A DNA stretch of 36,554 nucleotides from CAG-791 sp003447895 (GTDB taxonomy: Bacteria; Bacillota; Clostridia; Lachnospirales; Lachnospiraceae), in contig CAMOMX010000011.1 of assembly GCA_946620035.1 (NCBI GenBank), positions 1 to 36,554 on the forward strand, written 5' to 3'. Position 1 is the first letter of the stretch, and each line of letters starts with the position of its first letter. A program made the position numbers and the translations under genes. This document shows, in pieces, positions 15,433 to 23,105 of this stretch. The notes beneath the pieces were generated by a model. That model did no database searches. It saw nothing but the letters and a program-made list of their open reading frames with translations, and was not told where the DNA came from.

Positions 15433-16092
15433 ATGAACGACTCATCTTCATTATGGAATTATAACAACACCGTGCCCAAGGTGGACTTCTCCAATCCGGA
15501 TGAAATGATCCGGGCAAACGGCGCGGCAGAGGCGGCCCAGACGGACCGGCTCAAGGCCGAAGTGGAGGATTACACACAGATCCTCGCGCAGCTTCGGCAG
15601 CTCTATGAAAAGAACAACGAACTGGTTCAGAAGCTTCAGTTTATGAACCGGAATACGACAGAAGATATCAAGAAGCTGATCGAGGACAACAACGTCCGGA
15701 TCACGCAGAAGCTCGAGACGCTGGAGGAATGGGACCACAAAGCGTTTGAGCAGGAGATGAAGACATCGATCTCCGGTGCCAAAGAGGAGATCGCGGAATC
15801 GGTCCGCGAATCGTCCGACGCGGCCAGGGATCTTTTCCGCGAGACGACCGACATGGGGCACAGGGACAATGTGCGGGTGTACAGGAATGTACAGGCGGCC
15901 ATGATCACGGAGCTTGCCAAACAGACGGAGGAGCTGGGAGAAAAGCTCGACAGGATCGAGAGCCTGTCAGCGCCGGACCCGGCAGGAGGCATGATGCAGA
16001 AGGTCTCCGTCGGACTTCTCATCGCGGTCATGGCACTTCAGATCCTCGAGGGCGCGGGTCTGATCGCTATTTTGACCGGCATCCTGCACTGA
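15433..16092 (+). CDS. Coiled-coil protein with C-terminal membrane anchor, unknown function
   Basis: 219 residues from ATG at 15433, which has AGAGG seven bases upstream. An alternative TTG at 15418 lies within the terminator T-run and is rejected. Residues about 30-85 (many Leu with Glu, Gln and Lys) look like a coiled coil: YTQILAQLRQLYEKNNELVQKL. A second charged helical stretch runs to about residue 180. One hydrophobic segment near residues 190-217 (VSVGLLIAVMALQILEGAGLIAILTGI) ends the protein, so most of it is probably cytoplasmic and held to the membrane by its tail. I recognise no family. It sits between the glycosyltransferases and a flavin-reductase-like gene 15 bases downstream. 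Confidence 0.65.
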   Translation: MNDSSSLWNYNNTVPKVDFSNPDEMIRANGAAEAAQTDRLKAEVEDYTQILAQLRQLYEKNNELVQKLQFMNRNTTEDIKKLIEDNNVRITQKLETLEEWDHKAFEQEMKTSISGAKEEIAESVRESSDAARDLFRETTDMGHRDNVRVYRNVQAAMITELAKQTEELGEKLDRIESLSAPDPAGGMMQKVSVGLLIAVMALQILEGAGLIAILTGILH

Positions 16093-16107
16093 CCGCGGGG
16101 GAACCGT

Positions 16108-16764
16108 ATGGGAAGGCAGAACTGGAGAGCCTCCAACATGCTCTATCCGCTTCCGGCAGTCCTTGTCGGATGCAGGGATGAAGAGGGGAGAGACAACCTG
16201 ATGACCGCAGCATGGGCCGGCACGGTGTGCAGCGACCCGGTTATGGTCTCCGTCTCGATCCGAAAGGAGCGCTACTCCCACGATATCATCGAGAGGACGG
16301 GCGAATTCACGCTGAGCCTCACCACGAAGAAGCTGGCCTTCGCGACCGACTTCTGCGGAGTGAAGTCCGGGAGAGATACGGACAAATTCAGCCTGATGAA
16401 ACTGACGCCGCTCGAATCGGCGAGGATCTCGGCACCGGGTGTCAGTGAGAGCCCGGTCGTGCTTGAGTGCCGGGTGAAGCAGATCTTAAGACTCGGAAGC
16501 CATGACATGTTCGTCGCGGAAGTGGTGAACGTCAGTGTGGACGAGGCACTCCTTGATGAGAACGGAAAGCTGACGCTGGAAAGAGCCGATCTCATCGCCT
16601 ATTCCCACGGTGAATATTTCACCCTGGGAGACAAGATCGGCAAGTTCGGCTATTCGGTGCGAAAAAAGCGCGGGAGAGCCGCGGAGGCCAAGGGTTCCGC
16701 TGCCGCAAAGGGCGTCAGGAGGCGCTCAGGAAGCGGAAAACCTGTCAAAAAATATAAAAATTGA
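16108..16764 (+). CDS. Flavin reductase-like domain protein (flavoredoxin family)
   Basis: 218 residues. The flavin-reductase-like, FMN-binding split-barrel domain fills about residues 5-185. LPAVLVGCRDEEGRDNLMTAAWAGTVCSDPVMVSVSI is its characteristic opening, followed by SHDIIERTGEFTLSLTTKKL and a C-terminal HGEYFTLGDKIGKFGYSV. Such proteins bind FMN and act as electron carriers or reductases; the partner is not evident. The last 33 residues are strongly basic and low in complexity (RKKRGRAAEAKG to KPVKKYKN), which is unusual for the family and could bind nucleic acid or membrane. GGGGGAACC before the ATG supports the start, 15 bases after the coiled-coil gene. Confidence 0.8.
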   Translation: MGRQNWRASNMLYPLPAVLVGCRDEEGRDNLMTAAWAGTVCSDPVMVSVSIRKERYSHDIIERTGEFTLSLTTKKLAFATDFCGVKSGRDTDKFSLMKLTPLESARISAPGVSESPVVLECRVKQILRLGSHDMFVAEVVNVSVDEALLDENGKLTLERADLIAYSHGEYFTLGDKIGKFGYSVRKKRGRAAEAKGSAAAKGVRRRSGSGKPVKKYKN

Positions 16765-16809
16765 CAAATATCGACTTTCCGAAGCAGTATGATGACGGCA
16801 ATCTGTCGG

Positions 16810-16839
16810 TTGACATTCCGAGGCTTGTCGGAGTATTAT
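16810..16839 (+). promoter_or_regulatory. Sigma-A promoter of murA, with a dyad in the spacer
   Basis: TTGACA (16810-16815) and TATTAT (16834-16839) are 18 bases apart, giving a start near 16846 and a short leader to the ATG at 16879. The spacer holds TCCGA-GGCTTG-TCGGA (16817-16832), a perfect five-base dyad between the two boxes. A second TTGACA at 16762-16767 has no well-spaced -10. Confidence 0.7.
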
Positions 16840-16878
16840 CAGATACTGCAAAATAAGCGATTACTTTAGAGGGACGGT

Positions 16879-18174
16879 ATGAAACATTATATAGTGAAAG
16901 GCGGCAATTCCCTGTCCGGTGAAGTTGAGATTGCCGGAGCCAAGAACGCGGCACTTGCAATTCTTGCGGCATCGATCATGACAGACGAACCGGTTACTGT
17001 CGAAAATGTACCGGATGTCAGCGATATTCGGGCAATTCTGACGACGATCAGGATGATCGGTGGGACAGTGGAATGTCTGGACGGCCACACATTCCGTATT
17101 AACGGGGCAGGCATCGACAAGGATGCCTATGTGGAGAACGAGTACGTCAGAAAGATCAGGGGTTCCTACTATTTTATCGGGGCTCTCCTCGGTAAATATA
17201 AAAAGGCTTCTGTTGTACTTCCCGGGGGATGCAATATCGGACTCAGATCCATTGACCAGCACGTCAAGGGCTTTCGGGCACTTGGGGCGTCTGTCAGAGT
17301 AAGTTCAGAGAGAGTCGTCGTCAGGGCCGACAGGCTCACCGGATCCCATATCTATATGGATGTGGTATCCGTCGGCGCAACGATCAATATCATTATGGCG
17401 GCCGTATTGGCAGAAGGAAACACTACGATCGAGAACGCGGCTAAGGAGCCGCACGTGGTCGACCTGGCAAACTTCCTCAACAGTATGGGGGCAAGAGTTA
17501 AGGGCGCGGGCACGGATGTGATCAGGATCATGGGCGTGAAGAAGCTTCACGGGACCACGTATTCCATCATTCCCGACCAGATCGAGGCAGGAACCTTTAT
17601 GTTCGCGGCGGCGGCCACCCACGGCGATGTCACTGTGAAAAATGTGATCCCCAAGCACCTGGAGTCGATCACGGCCAAGCTCAAAGAGATCGGCTGCGAG
17701 ATCAAGGAATGCGACGATATGGTGCGCGTAGTCTCCACAGGGCGCCTCGGAAAGACAGACGTAAAGACACTTCCCTACCCCGGATTCCCCACGGACATGC
17801 AGCCTCAGATGACAGTTCTTCTGGGACTGAGCAAGGGAATCAGCTTTGTGACGGAGAGCATCTTCGAAGACCGCTTCAAGTACCTGGACCAGCTCACGAG
17901 AATGGGCGCCAATATCCGCAAGGAGGGCAGCACCGCCATTATTGAGGGCGTGGAACAGTATACGGGCGCAATGCTCAATTCTCCCGACCTGAGAGCCGGC
18001 GCGGCGCTCGTGATCGCCGCCCTCGCAGCGGATGATTTCAGCGAAGTGACCAATATCGAGTACATCGAGAGAGGGTATGAGAAATTCCCTGAGAAGCTCC
18101 GGAAGCTGGGCGCGCATATCGCGGTGATCAGCACCAAGGAGGAGAAGAGAAAGTTTATCGAAAAAGAGTCATAA
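16879..18174 (+). CDS. murA: UDP-N-acetylglucosamine 1-carboxyvinyltransferase
   Basis: 431 residues, slightly longer than the usual 417-425. It transfers enolpyruvate from PEP to UDP-GlcNAc, the first committed step of peptidoglycan synthesis, in the cytoplasm. Lys22 (AGAKNAALAI) and Cys118 in LPGGCNIGLRSIDQH, the nucleophile alkylated by fosfomycin, are present, so sensitivity by the target route is expected. Further conserved blocks are GATINIIMAAVLAEG, PDQIEAGTFM, PYPGFPTDMQPQ and DLRAGAALVIAAL. AGAGGGACGG precedes the ATG. It is transcribed from its own promoter. Firmicutes often carry two paralogues (MurA and MurZ); I cannot tell which this is. Confidence 0.95.
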   Translation: MKHYIVKGGNSLSGEVEIAGAKNAALAILAASIMTDEPVTVENVPDVSDIRAILTTIRMIGGTVECLDGHTFRINGAGIDKDAYVENEYVRKIRGSYYFIGALLGKYKKASVVLPGGCNIGLRSIDQHVKGFRALGASVRVSSERVVVRADRLTGSHIYMDVVSVGATINIIMAAVLAEGNTTIENAAKEPHVVDLANFLNSMGARVKGAGTDVIRIMGVKKLHGTTYSIIPDQIEAGTFMFAAAATHGDVTVKNVIPKHLESITAKLKEIGCEIKECDDMVRVVSTGRLGKTDVKTLPYPGFPTDMQPQMTVLLGLSKGISFVTESIFEDRFKYLDQLTRMGANIRKEGSTAIIEGVEQYTGAMLNSPDLRAGAALVIAALAADDFSEVTNIEYIERGYEKFPEKLRKLGAHIAVISTKEEKRKFIEKES

Positions 18175-18179
18175 TTGTC

Positions 18180-18208
18180 TTTACAGGCTTCCGGTATGGA
18201 AATATAAT
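18180..18208 (+). promoter_or_regulatory. Sigma-A promoter of the FMN riboswitch-ribU unit
   Basis: TTTACA (18180-18185) and a perfect TATAAT (18203-18208) are 17 bases apart, starting just after the murA stop. The expected start near 18215 lies about 20 bases before the riboswitch. Confidence 0.75.
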
Positions 18209-18232
18209 AAGAATGCAATTGAATAGCCATGA

Positions 18233-18347
18233 TGTTTTTCGGGGCAGGGTGAAATTCCCTACTGGCGGTAAAGTCCGCGACCCGCTTCGGCGGTTGATTC
18301 GGTGAAAGTCCGGGACCAACAGTATAGTCTGGATGGAAGAACAAACT
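18233..18347 (+). ncRNA. FMN riboswitch (RFN element)
   Basis: The conserved RFN blocks appear in order: GGGGCAGGGTGAAATTCCC (18241-18259), the ACTGGCGGTAAA and GTCCGCGACCCGC blocks, GGTGAAAGTCCGGGACCAAC (from 18301) with the diagnostic GTGAAAGTCC core, and the closing CTGGATGGAAGAAC (18329-18342). It binds flavin mononucleotide and normally shuts off downstream expression when FMN is plentiful. An intrinsic terminator 70 bases later is the likely expression platform, so control is probably transcriptional. It governs ribU directly downstream. Confidence 0.97.
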
Positions 18348-18416
18348 TCAGGTTTTATGCAGTGATATCGGAATTGGTTCCGGATCCTGTCTCTTTGTTC
18401 GTGTATGTCATTATGC

Positions 18417-18449
18417 CCCGCACACATCCAAGGTGTGCGGGCTTTTTTT
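18417..18449 (+). terminator. Expression-platform terminator of the FMN riboswitch
   Basis: CCCGCACAC (18417-18425) and GTGTGCGGG (18433-18441) form a nine-pair stem with a short loop, followed by C and seven Ts. Located between the riboswitch and ribU. Confidence 0.9.
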
Positions 18450-18532
18450 GACTTCTGCAGAAGGGAAGGATGGCGCAGATTCCTCCGTATGAGACCTAAA
18501 GTCCGGAAACACAGGAAAAGGAGGAAAGTACT

Positions 18533-19288
18533 ATGAATGGATTTTTGGATGCAGTGAAAGAGAACGCGAGCTTTGTAGGCGTATGCCTTCTGACGGTATT
18601 TGCGGTCGTGGCGGTTGCCTATGTGCTTGAGAAGATCGCCAAGAAGAGAAACGGCGACACAGACAGGGTACTGGCGACCAGAAAAGTGGTCATGATCGGC
18701 ATGTTCTCGGCTATCTCAGGTATTTTGTACTGCTTCGACTTTGCGCTTCCGATCGCGCCCTCGTTTTATAAGCTCGACTTCAGCGAGCTGCCCGCTCTGA
18801 TCGCGGGATTTGCGTTCGGCCCGGTGGCCGGCGTTCTGGTGGAGTTTATCAAGGAGATCGTAAAGCTGGTCCTCAAGTCCACGTCGACAGCTTTTGTGGG
18901 AGATCTGGCAAACTTCCTGATCGGCTGCATGCTGGTACTTCCCGCTTCCGTGGTCTATCAGTTCCACAAATCCAAGAGAAGCGCGCTGATCGGCTGCGCG
19001 GTGGGAACCGTTGTCATGACCGTGTTCGGCTCATGGTTCAACGCCGTATACCTTCTCCCCACCTTCTCCAAGCTCTTCGGAATGCCTCTGGACGCGATCC
19101 TGGGCATGGGCTCCGCGATCAACGCAGGCGTCAAGGACCTGACAAGCTTCGTGATCCTTATGGTGGCACCGATCAATATCATAAAGGGTGTCGGAATCTC
19201 CGCGCTCACGATGCTGATCTACAAGCAGATCAGCCCTATCATCAAATACGGGAACTCCGGGCACCAGAGCGTAAGAGCTTCGGAGTGA
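18533..19288 (+). CDS. ribU: Riboflavin ECF transporter substrate-binding (S) component
   Basis: 251 residues, integral membrane. After an N-terminal helix (about 14-33) and a basic loop, the ECF-S core begins with ATRKVVMIGMFSAISGILYCFDFALPIAPSFYKLDFSELPALIAGFAFGP; the loop after helix 1 with KLDFSELPALI is characteristic of RibU. Four more helices follow, including GVLVEFIKEIVKLVL and FGSWFNAVYLLP. The extra N-terminal helix makes it longer than the roughly 190-residue RibU of bacilli. It captures riboflavin and works with the shared EcfA/EcfA'/EcfT module encoded elsewhere. The FMN riboswitch upstream supports the assignment strongly. AAAGGAGGAAA gives an ideal ribosome-binding site. Confidence 0.95.
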   Translation: MNGFLDAVKENASFVGVCLLTVFAVVAVAYVLEKIAKKRNGDTDRVLATRKVVMIGMFSAISGILYCFDFALPIAPSFYKLDFSELPALIAGFAFGPVAGVLVEFIKEIVKLVLKSTSTAFVGDLANFLIGCMLVLPASVVYQFHKSKRSALIGCAVGTVVMTVFGSWFNAVYLLPTFSKLFGMPLDAILGMGSAINAGVKDLTSFVILMVAPINIIKGVGISALTMLIYKQISPIIKYGNSGHQSVRASE

Positions 19289-19295
19289 TGCCTTC

Positions 19296-19323
19296 TTTAC
19301 AGATACTGAAAATGTGATATTAT
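19296..19323 (+). promoter_or_regulatory. Candidate promoter of the tsaE operon
   Basis: TTTACA (19296-19301) and TATTAT (19318-19323) are 16 bases apart. The start near 19330 would fall inside the adjoining hairpin, so the two elements overlap. Confidence 0.5.
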
Positions 19324-19324
19324 A

Positions 19325-19357
19325 GGAGCGCTGCGACTGCGGCGCTCCTTGTTGCTT
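19325..19357 (+). terminator. Hairpin after ribU, probable weak terminator
   Basis: GGAGCGCTGC (19325-19334) pairs throughout (one G-U) with GCGGCGCTCC (19339-19348) around GACT, followed by TTGTTGCTT, an imperfect U-tract. It is 37 bases after the ribU stop and about 70 before tsaE. Confidence 0.5.
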
Positions 19358-19417
19358 CCGGGGAAGGGGAGGATTTGGTACTTCCTTTCGGGACTCAATT
19401 GTGAAATAATTGTAAGT

Positions 19418-19864
19418 ATGAAAAAAGTGATTGAAATATTTGAATCGTCTTCCATGGAAGACACTGAAAAGTTTGCCTATGAGATGGCACAGAAAGCAGC
19501 GCCGGGACAGGTCTATGCCCTGATCGGCGATCTTGGCGTGGGAAAGACCGTATTTACCAAAGGGTTTGCCAGAGGGCTCGGGATCGGGGAGCCGGTGAAT
19601 TCTCCCACGTTTACGATCCTCCAGATCTATGAGGAGGGAAGGATCCCCCTGTACCACTTCGACGTCTACAGAATCGAGGAGCCCGAAGAGATGGAGGAGG
19701 TCGGCTTCGACGACTATGTGTACGGAGACGGCGTGTGCCTGATCGAATGGGCGGGAAGGATCGAGGAGATCCTGCCGGAGGAGACTGTCACAGTCATGAT
19801 CAGCAAGGACCTCGAGAAAGGAACGGAGTACCGCAGGATCGCCGTGATCGCCGGAAAAGACTGA
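19418..19864 (+). CDS. tsaE: tRNA t6A synthesis ATPase TsaE
   Basis: 148 residues from ATG at 19418. A TTG at 19349 would add 23 residues that do not look like the family. Walker A is GDLGVGKT (residues 37-44), followed by the family motif SPTFTILQIYEE, then HFDVYRI and CLIEWAGRIEEILP. TsaE is the ATPase that resets the TsaB-TsaD complex during synthesis of N6-threonylcarbamoyladenosine at position 37 of ANN-decoding tRNAs. The ribosome-binding site is poor (GTAAGT), suggesting low expression. First gene of a tight run with tsaB 36 bases downstream. Confidence 0.93.
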   Translation: MKKVIEIFESSSMEDTEKFAYEMAQKAAPGQVYALIGDLGVGKTVFTKGFARGLGIGEPVNSPTFTILQIYEEGRIPLYHFDVYRIEEPEEMEEVGFDDYVYGDGVCLIEWAGRIEEILPEETVTVMISKDLEKGTEYRRIAVIAGKD

Positions 19865-19900
19865 GATCCGGGCAGCGGGTATTCCCATAAGGACTGATAT

Positions 19901-20635
19901 ATGAAAATTCTTGCAATTGAAGCTTCCGGCCCGGTGGCCGGATGTGCCCTGTATGAGGACGGGATCCTGACGGCCGAGTACAGTGTGCAGTACAAAAAGA
20001 AACACTCCCAGAGCCTTGTCCCGATGCTCTCCGAGATGAAGAATATGGTGGACCTGGACCTTTCATCTGTCGATTTTATCGCTGTGACGAAGGGACCCGG
20101 ATCCTTCACGGGACTCAGGATCGGGGCGGCAACGGTGAAGGGACTTGGACTTGCGCTGGAAAAGCCCATCCTTCCGGTTCCGACGGTGGATTCCCTCGCC
20201 GCGAATATTTTCGGCACGGACCGGCTGATCTGCCCGCTCATGGATGCCAGAAGGCAGCAGGTCTACACGGGAATTTACCAAAACAGAGAGCGCCTCGATG
20301 TCATCGTGCCCCAGTGCGTGACCGCGCTGTCCGAGATCACGAACAGGCTCTGTGAGCTCTCCGACGAGACAGGCAGGGAAGTGATCTTTCTCGGAGACGG
20401 CGTGCCCGTAAATGAGGCGGCGCTTCGGGATCAGATGCGCGTGCCCTATCTGATCGCGCCCGCGCATATGAACCGGCAGAGGGCAGCTTCGACAGCCGTG
20501 CTGGCGGCTCAGATCTACGAAGAGAAGGGGGCGGCGGCCCTTGTGAGCGCGGATGATTTCAGGCCGGAGTATCTCAGAGTCCCCCAGGCGGAGCGCGAGC
20601 GCGGGGACAAACGAAACTACAAGGTGTTTGTGTAA
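19901..20635 (+). CDS. tsaB: tRNA t6A complex subunit TsaB
   Basis: 244 residues with the ASKHA-type opening MKILAIEASGPVAGCALYEDG, the HSQSLVPML segment and VTKGPGSFTGLRIGAATVKGLGLAL, all diagnostic for TsaB (formerly YeaZ). It is the non-catalytic partner that dimerises with TsaD in t6A synthesis. Length is typical. It lies between tsaE and rimI, the usual order in Firmicutes. The C-terminal part (about 130-240) is less conserved, as expected. Confidence 0.94.
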   Translation: MKILAIEASGPVAGCALYEDGILTAEYSVQYKKKHSQSLVPMLSEMKNMVDLDLSSVDFIAVTKGPGSFTGLRIGAATVKGLGLALEKPILPVPTVDSLAANIFGTDRLICPLMDARRQQVYTGIYQNRERLDVIVPQCVTALSEITNRLCELSDETGREVIFLGDGVPVNEAALRDQMRVPYLIAPAHMNRQRAASTAVLAAQIYEEKGAAALVSADDFRPEYLRVPQAERERGDKRNYKVFV

Positions 20636-20636
20636 G

Positions 20637-21122
20637 ATGATGAGAGAGAGCGGCGATAAGCTGGTGATCCGCACAATGACAACAGAGGATATCCCACAGG
20701 TCCTGACCGTGGAGAGAGCGTGCTTTGCGGACGCGTGGTCCGAAGAGGTCTTTCACGCGACGCTCCTTCTTCCGTATGCCCACTACTATGTGGCGGAGAT
20801 CCTCCGAAAAGACGGAAGCCGTTTCATTATCGGCGAGTGCGGCGTACGGGACATCATGGGAGAGGGCGAGATCACCAATGTGGCGGTCCTTCCGGAGCAC
20901 CGCGGATTCGGGATCGGGGCGCGTATGCTCACAACGCTCCTTGACGAATCCGCGCGGAGCGGCATGTCTGCTTTTACACTGGAAGTGCGGGCCGGAAACA
21001 GGCCGGCTATCGCGCTCTATCAGAAACTGGGATTTCGCACGGAAGGGATCAGGACGGGGTTTTATGAAAATCCTGTCGAGGACGCTCTGATCATGTGGAA
21101 GAGAGAGCTCTCCCTGCCGTGA
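20637..21122 (+). CDS. rimI: Ribosomal-protein-alanine N-acetyltransferase RimI (GNAT)
   Basis: 161 residues. Two adjacent ATGs (20637 and 20640) fit; AAGGTG at 20621-20626 serves either, and the gene starts one base after the tsaB stop, consistent with translational coupling. The GNAT fold is complete: VIRTMTTEDIPQVLTVERACFADAWSEEVF, the beta4 segment GEITNVAVLPEHRGFGIGARML with the acetyl-CoA pyrophosphate loop, and LEVRAGNRPAIALYQKLGFRTEGIRTGFY. RimI acetylates the N-terminus of ribosomal protein S18 in E. coli; in Firmicutes the target may be broader. The position next to tsaB is the normal context. Confidence 0.93.
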   Translation: MMRESGDKLVIRTMTTEDIPQVLTVERACFADAWSEEVFHATLLLPYAHYYVAEILRKDGSRFIIGECGVRDIMGEGEITNVAVLPEHRGFGIGARMLTTLLDESARSGMSAFTLEVRAGNRPAIALYQKLGFRTEGIRTGFYENPVEDALIMWKRELSLP

Positions 21123-21137
21123 CCATGTGAGGTATCT

Positions 21138-22058
21138 ATGATCGATGTTTGTTTACTCGGGTCGGGCGGCATGATGCCCCTGCCCTATCGCTATTTGACA
21201 TCCCTGATGGTTCGCTATAAGGGAAAGAGCATTCTGATCGACTGCGGCGAGGGCACGCAGATGGCCCTTCGGCGAAAGGGCTGGAGCCCCAAGCCCATCG
21301 ACCTGATCCTGTTCACCCATTTTCACGCGGACCACATCAGCGGCCTTCCGGGCCTTCTGCTCACCATGGGGAACGCGGAGAGAACGGAGCCCCTTCTGAT
21401 CGCAGGGCCCAGAGGGGTGGAAAAGGTCGTTAATTCGCTCCGCGTGATCGCGCCGGAGCTTCCCTTCGAGATTCAGTTCAGGGAGATCCGGGAGCAGGAA
21501 GAATCCTTCTCACTTCCGGGCGAGAAGGAGTTCACGATCCACGCGCACCGCGTAAATCACAATGTGACCTGCTACTGCTACTGGATGACGCTGGACCGCA
21601 TCGGGAAATTTGATGTGGAAAAGGCGACTGCCCTGGGAATTCCCAAACCATACTGGAACAGGCTCCAGAAAGGGGAAACGATCGAGACTGAGGACGGGAT
21701 CCTCACGCCGGACATGGTCCTTGGCCCTTCCAGAAAGGGCCTGAAAGTGGGGTACTGCACGGATACGCGTCCCTGTGAGGGAGCTCTCAAGGCGGCGGAA
21801 GGCGCGGACCTCTTCATCTGCGAAGGGATGTACGGAGAAGCGGACAAGCTGCAGAAGGCCAAGGAACACAAGCACATGACGTTCTCTGAGGCCGCCGGGA
21901 TCGCCGCGAAGGCAAAGCCCTCTGAGATGTGGCTTACGCATTACAGCCCTTCCCTGATCCATCCCGAAGAATTTATGCCCGCTGTATGGAAGATCTTTCC
22001 CGCGGCGGCGCCCGGAAAGGACGGGAAGAGCACAGAACTGAGATTTGACAACGAGTAG
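21138..22058 (+). CDS. rnz: Ribonuclease Z (tRNA 3'-processing endonuclease)
   Basis: 306 residues, the usual length of short-form RNase Z. The metallo-beta-lactamase motif THFHADH (His61, His63, Asp65, His66) is intact, with the further metal ligands around HRVNH, CTDTRPC and LTHYSPS. The block HMTFSEAAGIAAKAKPSEMWLTH is specific to RNase Z rather than general MBL hydrolases. It cuts tRNA precursors after the discriminator base so that CCA can be added. One sign of divergence: the end of the last motif reads HYSPSL, where many members have HFSPRY or HFSSRY. It lies 15 bases after rimI and 18 before tsaD, inside an otherwise standard t6A gene run, so tRNA processing and modification are probably cotranscribed. 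Confidence 0.88.
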   Translation: MIDVCLLGSGGMMPLPYRYLTSLMVRYKGKSILIDCGEGTQMALRRKGWSPKPIDLILFTHFHADHISGLPGLLLTMGNAERTEPLLIAGPRGVEKVVNSLRVIAPELPFEIQFREIREQEESFSLPGEKEFTIHAHRVNHNVTCYCYWMTLDRIGKFDVEKATALGIPKPYWNRLQKGETIETEDGILTPDMVLGPSRKGLKVGYCTDTRPCEGALKAAEGADLFICEGMYGEADKLQKAKEHKHMTFSEAAGIAAKAKPSEMWLTHYSPSLIHPEEFMPAVWKIFPAAAPGKDGKSTELRFDNE

Positions 22059-22076
22059 GAATAGAAGTAACGGCTT

Positions 22077-23105
22077 ATGAGTATAGAGAAGGATATCAAT
22101 ATTTTGGCAATTGAATCCAGCTGCGATGAGACGGCTGCCTCGGTTGTGGTAAACGGAAGGGAAGTGCTCTCCAATGTGATCTCTTCCCAGATCGACATCC
22201 ACACGCTGTACGGCGGCGTCGTGCCGGAGATCGCTTCGAGAAAGCACACGGAGAGGATCAACCAGGTCGTGAGAGAAGGCCTCTCACAGGCGGGAAAGAG
22301 CCTTCAGGACATGGATGCGATTGCCGTGACATACGGACCGGGACTGGTCGGTCCTCTTCTGATCGGCGTCTCCGAGGCCAAGGCGCTCAGCTTCGCGACC
22401 GGGATCCCGCTGATCGGCGTCCACCACATCGAGGGACACATCAGTGCCAACTATATCGCGGACAAGGAGCTCGAGCCTCCCTTCGCGTGCCTGGTGGTCT
22501 CCGGCGGACACACGCACCTGGTGCTCGTAAAGGACTACGGGGAATATGAGATCCTGGGAAGGACGCAGGACGACGCGGCGGGCGAAGCCTTTGACAAAGT
22601 GGCGAGGGAGATCGGCCTGGGATATCCGGGAGGCCCCAAGATCGACAAGGTCTCCAGGGAGGGAAATCCCCGGGCCATAGACTTCCCCAGGGGAAAGGTC
22701 GCCGGATCGCGGTATGATTTCAGCTTCAGCGGCATGAAATCCGCCGTGCTCAATTATCTCAATACATGTAAAATGAAGAATATACAGATCAGCGTGCCGG
22801 ACGTGGCAGCTTCGTTTCAGCAGGCAGTGGTGGATGTCCTGGTGTCCCACGCGATGTGGGCTGTAGAAGAGTTTCATTTGACGAAATTTGCGCTCGCGGG
22901 AGGCGTAGCCTCCAATACCGCACTCAGAGCGGCAATGGAAAAGGCATGTTCCGAGAGAGGGGTGGCATTCTACTGCCCTCCGCCGATCCTGTGCACTGAC
23001 AATGCGGCGATGATCGGATGTGCCGCTTACTACGAGTATATCAAAGGCATACGAAGCGGCCTGGACCTGAATGCCAAGCCCGGGCTGAGACTGGGGGAGA
23101 GATGA
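22077..23105 (+). CDS. tsaD: tRNA N6-adenosine threonylcarbamoyltransferase TsaD
   Basis: 342 residues. Opens with ILAIESSCDETAASVV and carries the iron-binding HHIEGH (His117 and His121), VSGGHTHL, the GEAFDKVAREIGLGYPGGP block and the closing TDNAAMIGCAAYYEY. It is the catalytic subunit that transfers threonylcarbamoyl from TC-AMP to A37 of tRNA together with TsaB and TsaE, both encoded just upstream. The ribosome-binding site is weak. Its TGA stop overlaps the ispD start as ATGA, which implies translational coupling. Confidence 0.96.
   Translation: MSIEKDINILAIESSCDETAASVVVNGREVLSNVISSQIDIHTLYGGVVPEIASRKHTERINQVVREGLSQAGKSLQDMDAIAVTYGPGLVGPLLIGVSEAKALSFATGIPLIGVHHIEGHISANYIADKELEPPFACLVVSGGHTHLVLVKDYGEYEILGRTQDDAAGEAFDKVAREIGLGYPGGPKIDKVSREGNPRAIDFPRGKVAGSRYDFSFSGMKSAVLNYLNTCKMKNIQISVPDVAASFQQAVVDVLVSHAMWAVEEFHLTKFALAGGVASNTALRAAMEKACSERGVAFYCPPPILCTDNAAMIGCAAYYEYIKGIRSGLDLNAKPGLRLGER

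Noticed and set aside
19349..19417. TTG-initiated N-terminal extension of tsaE
   Set aside because: The 23 extra residues do not resemble TsaE, and the TTG directly follows a stable hairpin with no free ribosome-binding site.
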